A DNA stretch of 14,412 nt, taken from contig PMBV01000312.1 in assembly GCA_003153055.1 (NCBI GenBank), positions 1-14,412 on the forward strand. Reading direction: 5' to 3'. Of the stretch, positions 7,017 through 12,720 are shown piece after piece. This stretch comes from Myxococcales bacterium (lineage in GTDB: Bacteria; Myxococcota; Myxococcia; Myxococcales; Myxococcaceae). A program made the position numbers and the translations under genes. How positions within the stretch are numbered: position 1 is the stretch's first letter; every line of letters begins with the position of its first letter. The notes below the pieces were generated by a model. It had not been told where the DNA came from, ran no database searches, and saw nothing but the letters and a program-made list of their open reading frames with translations.

Positions 7017-7062
7017 GCCGAGCCCGCCGCGATCGATACGGGTCTTCGAAGGCGGGCTCGGC
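7017..7062. terminator. Strong hairpin between convergent genes, possible bidirectional terminator
   Basis: GCCGAGCCCGCC at 7017-7028 pairs perfectly with GGCGGGCTCGGC at 7051-7062, a 12-bp GC-rich stem with a 22-base loop. It lies between the phosphoesterase stop (6972, plus) and the lipoprotein stop (7087, minus), a common position for a shared terminator. Neither side has a T-tract, so classic intrinsic termination is not shown. The right arm is partly inside the sequence repeated at 4559-4770, and similarity between the two copies starts within that arm. Confidence 0.5.
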
Positions 7063-7268
7063 GACGCCCCTGGCCACCGCGGCGGCTCAAGCCCCCGGTC
7101 GCTGCGGGGCGGCTGGCGGAGCCTCGGTGGGGTTGGCGGCGAGCTTGGCCAGCGCCCTTTGCACGTAGGCCCGCACGTACCGGGTGTGAGCGTTCACTTC
7201 GCTCTCGAGTCGATCCTGGGCGCCGTCTCTCAGCTTGGGCGCGCCATCTTCGGCCGAGCCGAACAGCC
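7057..7268. repeat. Lipoprotein 3'-end repeat, reference copy matching 4559-4770
   Basis: Direct repeat of 4559-4770 at a constant offset of 2498 bases, with about 12 mismatches and no gaps. A second segment, 7256-7445, is repeated at 1-190 (offset 7255). The two repeated segments overlap by only 13 bases, GAGCCGAACAGCC, although copy A may extend beyond the window. Confidence 0.9.
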
Positions 7269-8904
7269 CGGGGAGGTGCCGCTTCAGCGCCTCGCTCTCG
7301 TCGAGCAAAGCCGCCACCCGCTCGGCGGGAGGCTTCGACCTCAAGGCCGCGTAGCGCTCGGCCCCGCCCTCGTCGACGTCGACCTCGAGAGCGTGGGCGG
7401 AGAAGCCCCGGAGCGCGCGGTCGGCCTCGTCCATCTCGCGAAAGAGCCTCGACGTCTTGAGCACGTCTGACAGGCGCGAGACGTCGGCGCACCAGGTGCG
7501 AGTGATGTGCTCCTGGTCGGGAGAGCCGGCGGCCCCGACCGTCTCGCGAATCTCCTCGACGACCGTGAGGCCCACCGACGCGCTCTTCACCTTCGCCACG
7601 AAGGCGCCCAAGGCATTGGCCCGGCACCCCTCCTCATCGTACCCGAGCATGAGCCGAGGCCCGACGAGGCTGGTCACCTTCGCGAGCCACCCGAGCGGAC
7701 ACTCGGGACCACAGCCGGCGATGACGCGTTCCTTGAAGCAGGCCACCCGACTGTCGTGCACCAGGGCCCCGAGGCGCGCCGTCTGCTGCCTGATGGCCAC
7801 CGAGCCTGCGTGTCGGGCCAACCGGGCATTGGCGACCTCCAGCGTCGCCGGGGCCATGGCCGCCGAGTCGCACGCCGGCAAGACCCGCAGGTTCGCCTCG
7901 GCGTCTTCACCCTCGCGGAGGTCGACGAGCTCCCTTTCCATCGAGCTGGCCCGGGCGCAGGCGACGTCGAAGCGCCCCGGCGAGCACACCGCCGCGCGGG
8001 CCTCGTTGAGCGCCGCCGCCTGGGTCCTCGGCTGGAGCGTGTCGGAGGTGGCGAGGGTGAGCGCGCTGATGAGGTCGTGGAAGGCCCTCGCGTCGCCCCG
8101 GGTGAGGTCGCTCGTCGCGGCGGCGCTGGCGCAGACGGTGAGCGGCGACCGCTCGTGCTCCAGCTCGGCGGCGCACTCGGCCGAGATGGCTCGGGGGCGG
8201 GGGCGGAGCTCGAGGTTGAGGGTGATGGCCACGCCCTGGGCCGGGGCGCCCTTCTCATCGACCAGGCGACCGGCCCGGAGCGTGGGCGCATGACCCCGAG
8301 GGGCGACGACGAGCGTCGTGCTGGCGTCTCTCGTCATCGCGACGCTGGCGAAGCACCAGTTGGGGTGTTGCGCACACCAACCGTCGCTCCCGAGGACCAG
8401 GCTCGCCACCCCGTTGGACATCAGCACCCCGTCGAGACCTCCGGCCAGCTTGCTGGTGGGCTTCAGGGGCACCAGGTCCGAGCTCACGGAGTCGGAGACG
8501 GCCGCCAGGGTCTCGCGCGCCGCCCGCTCGACGGAGCCGTGATGCCCCTCGACCTCGAAGGCGATGACAGTGGGCTCGTTCGCCTCCACCGGGATGCAGG
8601 GGAAAGCGCCCGCCGCTCCATCCTTGGTGAAGCCCGAGAAGTCGACGACGGCCTTGGTCACGGCCTTCCGCGAGGGCGTGAGGATCGCCACGGTCAGGCG
8701 CTGCCACTCCGGCGAGAAGAGGGCCTTCACCGGCGAGGGCGTCATCACCACGCACAGGTACCCGGAGCCCACGGTGGCGGGTACCCGCTCGTCCACCATC
8801 GACCGAGCCGAGGGCGGGCGAGTCACGTCGAGCTCGACACACCCACCGAGCGCCGCCAGCGCCCCCAGAGCGAGGGCCTCCGCAAGAGCCGTCTTCGCGC
8901 GCAT
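7087..8904 (-). CDS. Large Cys-rich lipoprotein of unknown function
   Basis: 605 codons from ATG at 8904, with GGAGAGG 5 bases upstream. The N-terminus is a lipoprotein signal with lipobox LGGC (Cys22), so the protein should be attached to the outer or inner membrane. I do not recognise a family. Residues of about 30-230 look like a beta-rich domain (SGYLCVVMTPSPVKALFSPE, VAITLNLELRPRP). About 230-600 is predicted mostly helical, with scattered Cys (CASAAATS, CSPGRFDVACARAS, CGPECPLGW) and a charged C-terminal helix ending in an Ala/Pro tail. No catalytic motif is evident. It lies 146 bases downstream of a membrane Ser/Thr kinase on the same strand, so co-expression is possible; no terminator or clear promoter is seen in that gap. 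Two partial paralogue ends (1-190 and 4559-4770) show that it belongs to a multi-copy family in this genome. Confidence 0.88.
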   Translation of the reverse strand: MRAKTALAEALALGALAALGGCVELDVTRPPSARSMVDERVPATVGSGYLCVVMTPSPVKALFSPEWQRLTVAILTPSRKAVTKAVVDFSGFTKDGAAGAFPCIPVEANEPTVIAFEVEGHHGSVERAARETLAAVSDSVSSDLVPLKPTSKLAGGLDGVLMSNGVASLVLGSDGWCAQHPNWCFASVAMTRDASTTLVVAPRGHAPTLRAGRLVDEKGAPAQGVAITLNLELRPRPRAISAECAAELEHERSPLTVCASAAATSDLTRGDARAFHDLISALTLATSDTLQPRTQAAALNEARAAVCSPGRFDVACARASSMERELVDLREGEDAEANLRVLPACDSAAMAPATLEVANARLARHAGSVAIRQQTARLGALVHDSRVACFKERVIAGCGPECPLGWLAKVTSLVGPRLMLGYDEEGCRANALGAFVAKVKSASVGLTVVEEIRETVGAAGSPDQEHITRTWCADVSRLSDVLKTSRLFREMDEADRALRGFSAHALEVDVDEGGAERYAALRSKPPAERVAALLDESEALKRHLPGLFGSAEDGAPKLRDGAQDRLESEVNAHTRYVRAYVQRALAKLAANPTEAPPAAPQRPGA

Positions 8905-9050
8905 CGGGGCCTCTCCAAGAAAGAAGACAACGGTAGGGCCCGTTCGACGAGCCTGGCCGGAACGTATTCACTGCCCGTTCAGGGCTTCTCGCGAGATGCC
9001 TCGGTAGACACGACCTCGCCCCTGGTCAGGAGCGCGCTGGGGCCGTGCTG

Positions 9051-10631
9051 CTACTCATAGGGGTCGCTCCGAAACGGGGTCGGCGCCAAAATCGTGGACT
9101 TCTTGGGGGCTGGGGGCTTGGTGGCCGCCGCTGGCAAAGGTGGGACGACTGGCTTCAGCCGAGACACCGGCACCTTGGGCGTGGCCTTGTCGACCCGGCG
9201 AGCGAGCACCTGGTGCACCGGAACGAGGTGCTCTTGCCCCTCGGCCGCCACCAACGTCGTCTCATAGCCATCGAGCACCAGCGCGAGCTTGGTGCGAGGA
9301 GGCGCCTGGCCCTCTCTGGGGACCGTGACCTGCAGCGGCGTCACGCCCACTGGCTCCTTTCCCCGCAGCACCGTGGCGCCTGGGGGATCGCTGGTGACGT
9401 CGAACACCACCGAGCGAGTCGATGGCGCCAGGGGAGCCCGCCGCTCGCCATGGGAAGCGACCAGCACGGCTCCGAGCGCGCTGCTCCCCACTCCGAGCAC
9501 GATGGCCCAGAGCGCCAGACGCGACCAGGGCCTCCGACGAGCGGGACGCGCATGTGCCCGAGGGGCCGGCTGGAACGGCGGGGGCCTGGGGGCCTGGGGC
9601 GCCACGCGAGTCTCCCTGGGCTTCGCCTTGCCCATGACCACCGGTGCCGCCCTGGGCGCCACGAGCTCCTCGGTGATGCCGCGCACTTTTTCGCGGGGTT
9701 TCGAAACGACGCTGGCCGCTCGAGTCAAGAGGAGCCCGCCCCTGCCCTGGGAACACAGGGCTTGGTCGATGGCCACCAAGAGCTCGTCGGCGTCCTGAAA
9801 ACGGTGCTCCGGCGCCTTGGCGAGGCACTTCATCACCAGGGCGTTCACCGACGCGGGCACCGAAGCGAAGGCGCTCAGCTCCGGCGGCTTCTCGTGCATG
9901 TGCTTCACCATCAGGTCGAACGGCTTCTTGCCCAAAAAGGGCGTGCGCCCGGCCATGGTGGCGAACATCACCGCCCCCAATGAATACACGTCGCTGCGAA
10001 CGTCGATGGCCTTCCGGGCCTGCTCCGGGGCCATGTACAGGGGCGAGCCGAGCACCACCCCGGCCTCCGTGAGCCCTTGGTCTTCCTGGATCGACGCGGC
10101 GGTGAACGAGACGACGTTCTTCACCAACCCGAAGTCGAGCACCTTGACTCGGTCTCCGAGGCGCCCCTCCGACAACAGCATGATGTTGGCCGGTTTGAGG
10201 TCGCGGTGCACCAGCCCGAGCTGATGGGCCTCGCGGAGCGACCGCGCCACTTGAGCGGCGATCAACAGCGCTCGCGACCACTCCATCGCGCCACTCTTGA
10301 CCAACGCCTGCTGCAGGGTCTCGCCCTCCAGCAACTCCAGGGCCATGAAGTAAATGCCTTCTTCCGAGCGCCCGTAGTCGTAGATGGTGACCGTGTTGGG
10401 GTGCCTCAGTTTCGCTGTCATCAGCGCTTCGAGGAAGAAGCGCTCCTCGAACTTCGGGTCGTTCGCCCCGTTGAAGCGCGGGTTCAGAACCTTGAGGGCG
10501 ACCAATCGATCGAGGGGGCGCTGAATGGCCCGATAAATTCGCCCCATGCCACCAGCACCAATGGGCGCAACAATCTCGAACCTCCTGCCGAGGACTGTGC
10601 CGATCAGTGGATCGCCATGGTCGTCAGCCAT
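9051..10631 (-). CDS. Membrane Ser/Thr protein kinase (PknB-like) with C-terminal PEGA domain
   Basis: 526 codons from ATG at 10631, with TAGGAACC just upstream as ribosome binding site. The cytoplasmic kinase domain spans about residues 18-290. Visible motifs are the Gly-rich loop GAGGMG (25-30), VALK with Lys47, a likely helix-C Glu68, the catalytic loop HRDLKPAN (142-149, Asp144), DFG (166-168) and MAPE (200-203). All expected catalytic residues are present and Arg precedes the catalytic Asp, so it should be active and activation-loop regulated. A Pro/Arg-rich juxtamembrane region (about 325-370) leads to one transmembrane helix (371-392). A PEGA domain (about 407-475: VTSDPPGATVLRG...GVTPLQVTV...LVLDGYE) then lies outside the membrane, probably sensing envelope or peptidoglycan features. 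A Pro/Lys-rich tail follows. Such kinases are abundant in myxobacteria. The next gene on the strand is the large lipoprotein. Confidence 0.95.
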   Translation of the reverse strand: MADDHGDPLIGTVLGRRFEIVAPIGAGGMGRIYRAIQRPLDRLVALKVLNPRFNGANDPKFEERFFLEALMTAKLRHPNTVTIYDYGRSEEGIYFMALELLEGETLQQALVKSGAMEWSRALLIAAQVARSLREAHQLGLVHRDLKPANIMLLSEGRLGDRVKVLDFGLVKNVVSFTAASIQEDQGLTEAGVVLGSPLYMAPEQARKAIDVRSDVYSLGAVMFATMAGRTPFLGKKPFDLMVKHMHEKPPELSAFASVPASVNALVMKCLAKAPEHRFQDADELLVAIDQALCSQGRGGLLLTRAASVVSKPREKVRGITEELVAPRAAPVVMGKAKPRETRVAPQAPRPPPFQPAPRAHARPARRRPWSRLALWAIVLGVGSSALGAVLVASHGERRAPLAPSTRSVVFDVTSDPPGATVLRGKEPVGVTPLQVTVPREGQAPPRTKLALVLDGYETTLVAAEGQEHLVPVHQVLARRVDKATPKVPVSRLKPVVPPLPAAATKPPAPKKSTILAPTPFRSDPYE

Positions 10632-10897
10632 GTGGTTCCTAGGGGTTATGGGCCAAACTGCGGTGTTTTCCCGTGAGTATTGGCGCGGCGCGACAATGCA
10701 TGATCACTCCCCGGAATCGAACACTGGGTAAAGTGCTACGAATCAGGGAAATCGGGTCAAAGGTCGCACGCGCAACTCAGCCCGATTTGCCGCCCCCAGA
10801 GCGATTCTCGCCGGGGCGGCATGCTCCAGCGCCTTGGTAGGGCCGTGACCCGATCGCCTCAGGGAGCGCGTCTCTCTCCACGATCCACGGGCGCCGA
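10632..10897. other. Non-coding interval upstream of the kinase gene
   Basis: About 265 bases with no convincing gene. It should contain the kinase promoter, but I find no clear -35/-10 or sigma-54 -24/-12 pair. It holds a tRNA T-loop-like word on the minus strand (GTTCGATTCC, near 10713-10722) that does not fold as a tRNA, and a distant 9-bp inverted repeat (ATCGGGTCA/TGACCCGAT) of doubtful meaning. Confidence 0.5.
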
Positions 10898-10915
10898 ATG
10901 AGGGTGGGACACGCG

Positions 10916-11296
10916 ATGCAACACGACGAAGTTGGGCCACGATGGCGGGTCACCCCCAAGACCGCCAAACCGAACGCGCGGCGGCTCATCTCGAGGACGC
11001 GTGACCTCGAGATGATTCTCTACGACGACAACTCCAAGGCGTTGAAGCGGGCCCTGTTCGCGACGATGGCCATCGAGCGCCCGGGCTTGACCGATGACAG
11101 TTGGGGCTCGTGCTTCGTGCCGACCCAGCCGTGGACGACGGTCGCCGTGCTCACGGCCGAGCCCACCGCCAAGGCCGTCAAGCGACCCTCGACGCGCCGC
11201 ATGAGCCCGACGCCCATCGTGGTGTCAGCAGATCGTAAGGCGAGGGTCTTTCGCTGGAAGCCCAACTTCCGCTGGCGGAACAAGCGAAACCGATGA
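10916..11296 (+). CDS. Hypothetical small basic protein, doubtful
   Basis: 126 codons from an ATG at 10916 preceded by GAGGGTGGGA 6 bases upstream. An ATG at 10898 is also in frame. Third positions are mostly G or C, and the ORF ends 9 bases before the convergent DUF1697 gene. I recognise no domain. The product would be Lys/Arg/Pro-rich and low in hydrophobic residues (for example RVFRWKPNFRWRNKRNR at the end), which is unusual for a folded protein. The minus strand has a competing open frame at 11020-11370 whose third codon positions coincide with these, so base composition cannot decide between them. It could also be decayed sequence. Confidence 0.25.
   Translation: MQHDEVGPRWRVTPKTAKPNARRLISRTRDLEMILYDDNSKALKRALFATMAIERPGLTDDSWGSCFVPTQPWTTVAVLTAEPTAKAVKRPSTRRMSPTPIVVSADRKARVFRWKPNFRWRNKRNR
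10986..11015. repeat. Perfect 11-bp inverted repeat with 8-base spacer
   Basis: TCATCTCGAGG at 10986-10996 and CCTCGAGATGA at 11005-11015 are exact reverse complements. The hairpin lies inside the doubtful plus-strand ORF and just past the stop of a minus-strand open frame (stop at 11020-11022). It could be a terminator-like structure for the latter or a protein-binding palindrome. No T-tract follows on either strand. Confidence 0.6.
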
Positions 11297-11305
11297 CGAG
11301 GCACT

Positions 11306-11836
11306 TCAGCGTGAAGCCAGCTCAGCCAACTTGAGCACCGTGTTCCAGTTGCGGCCCGTGGTTGGAGCACCCACCAGTCGATCGATGAGCGAAGGGCTCA
11401 ACTTCGACTGGCTGATGCCCTGAGGGAAGAAGAAGACGAGCCCGTCGCCGCAGCGGGCGATGGCCTCGCCATGCTCTGCGCGGGCCAAGAGCGCCTCGAC
11501 GGCGGTGCTGGCCGCGGGCTTCTTGGAGAGCGCGAGCACGACCCGGCTCGGCGCCTCGGCCGCCTCCTTGGTGAGCGGGTTCCCGGACACGTAGCCAGCC
11601 CATTGCGAGGGCGTGCGGACGATGACCGGCACCTCGATCTCGAAGCGGCGCGCGATGAGCGCCTCGAGCCGCGCCTCGGCGGTGGCCGCCGGGCCGCTCA
11701 CCACCAGGTTGCCGCTGGCGATGTACGTGCGAACGTCGCTGAAGCCGCCTGCCTCGCAGGCCTCGCGCAGCTCCGCCATTCCGACCTTGCGACCTCCGAC
11801 GTTGACGGCGCGAAGGAGTGCGATCAGCGTGGCCAT
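11306..11836 (-). CDS. DUF1697 domain protein
   Basis: 176 codons. The whole chain matches the DUF1697 family (PF08002). The N-terminal ALLRAVNVGGRKVGMAELRE, then TYIASGNLVVSG, and the C-terminal GRNWNTVLKLAEL are its hallmark blocks, and the length is typical. The family is small, cytoplasmic and widely distributed, with no settled biochemical role. ATG at 11836 gives the canonical family start (MATLIALLRAVNVGG). An excellent Shine-Dalgarno-like AAGGAGGTGA lies on this strand, but about 25 bases upstream, too far to serve this ATG normally, and no in-frame start lies between. The gene is divergent from the glycosyltransferase, 68 bases away, so the two may share a promoter region. Confidence 0.93.
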   Translation of the reverse strand: MATLIALLRAVNVGGRKVGMAELREACEAGGFSDVRTYIASGNLVVSGPAATAEARLEALIARRFEIEVPVIVRTPSQWAGYVSGNPLTKEAAEAPSRVVLALSKKPAASTAVEALLARAEHGEAIARCGDGLVFFFPQGISQSKLSPSLIDRLVGAPTTGRNWNTVLKLAELASR

Positions 11837-11904
11837 GGGATGACATCGTACCAGACCGGTTCACCTCCTTGCGCCGGGGCAACGGTCGCGGGCATGGTCG
11901 GGTG

Positions 11905-12696
11905 ATGATGCTCAGTGGCTGCGTGATGACGAAGGACAGCCTCGAGACGTTGCCAGCGTGTCTCGACTCCCTGGAACCCTTCTGCGACGAAGTCCTGGTC
12001 GTTGACGACCACTCGAGCGACGGCACCTGGGAGTACCTGCAGAAGCGGAGCGGCACGGGGAAGGTGCGCCCGGTACAGCGAGCGCTCGACACGTTTCCGT
12101 CGCATCGGAGGTGGATGTGCGCTCAGGCGCGAGGGGCCTGGCTCCTCATACTCGACGCTGACGAGGCGGCGATGCCTGGCTTCGGCGAAGAGGTGCGCCG
12201 GGTCATCGCGTCGAGCCCGCGCTGCGACGCATTTCGCGTGCCGATGAAGAACATGCTGCCGGCCCACTGGCCCAGCGGCGGGCACTTCACCACCTCGCAG
12301 AAGCGGCTGCTTCGGGCGGGCCGGGTGCGGTGGGAGCAGTCGAGCTGGGTCCACGCTCCGGTGCTCCACGAGGGGCCCACTGGCCGCCTCGAGAAGGGCC
12401 TGGTGCACCACGGCTTCGACTCGATGACGCACCTCTTGAAGAAGCAACTCTCCTATGCCCAGAGCAGCGCCCAGCACTGGCATGCGAAGGGCCGACAGAG
12501 CGGCCTGACCACGACGGTGCTGAAGAGCCTCGCCGCGTTCCTCAAGTTCTACGTGGTGCTGGGGCTCTGCCGCTTCGGGATGGATGGCTTCATGGCGAGT
12601 GCCGCGCTGTCGTTCCACGAGCTCGCCAAGTTCGGGCTGTTGTGGGAACGCTCCCTCGGGGCTCCGCCATCGGAGCGGCGCCGCGTCCCCGCTTGA
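11905..12696 (+). CDS. Family 2 glycosyltransferase, WaaE/KdtX-like
   Basis: 263 codons from ATG at 11905, the first of two adjacent ATGs. A longer frame from 11818 would overlap the divergent DUF1697 start and adds residues unlike the family. GT-A fold signatures are VVDDHSSDGT (32-41), which contacts the nucleotide sugar, and LDADE (83-87), the metal-binding DxD equivalent. SQKRLLRAGRVRW (131-143) and a His-Glu at 155-156 follow, typical of lipopolysaccharide-core beta-1,4-glucosyltransferases of the WaaE/KdtX group. The C-terminal hydrophobic segment (about 207-245, with FGMDGFMASAALSFHELAKF) resembles the membrane-associating end of that group. It probably adds a sugar to lipopolysaccharide or another envelope glycan at the inner face of the inner membrane. 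The exact acceptor cannot be told. It ends 24 bases from the convergent GH48 gene. Confidence 0.88.
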   Translation: MMLSGCVMTKDSLETLPACLDSLEPFCDEVLVVDDHSSDGTWEYLQKRSGTGKVRPVQRALDTFPSHRRWMCAQARGAWLLILDADEAAMPGFGEEVRRVIASSPRCDAFRVPMKNMLPAHWPSGGHFTTSQKRLLRAGRVRWEQSSWVHAPVLHEGPTGRLEKGLVHHGFDSMTHLLKKQLSYAQSSAQHWHAKGRQSGLTTTVLKSLAAFLKFYVVLGLCRFGMDGFMASAALSFHELAKFGLLWERSLGAPPSERRRVPA

Positions 12697-12720
12697 GTCG
12701 TCGTGCCCTCGAGGTGCTCT

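Noticed and set aside
6225..7460. Plus-strand open frame (411 codons) over the phosphoesterase and lipoprotein end
   Set aside because: It is out of frame with the conserved phosphoesterase motifs and extremely Arg/Pro-rich; a shadow frame.
7507..9060. Long plus-strand open frame (517 codons) opposite the lipoprotein
   Set aside because: It is Arg/Gly/His-rich with no domain, lies antisense to a gene with a clear signal peptide and ribosome binding site, and is typical of shadow frames in GC-rich DNA.
10711..10730. tRNA-like T-loop word GTTCGATTCC on the minus strand
   Set aside because: The bases on either side do not form a T-stem, and no D-arm or anticodon arm is found upstream. It is not a tRNA, and there is no integrase or repeat to support an attachment site.
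10751..10854. Inverted pair ATCGGGTCA and TGACCCGAT
   Set aside because: The arms are only 9 bp long and nearly 90 bases apart, with no neighbouring gene start that would suggest an operator.
11858..11870. Strong Shine-Dalgarno-like AAGGAGGTGA upstream of the DUF1697 gene
   Set aside because: It is about 25 bases from the family-consistent ATG, and the nearer ATG is in a different frame with no homology, so it is probably coincidental.
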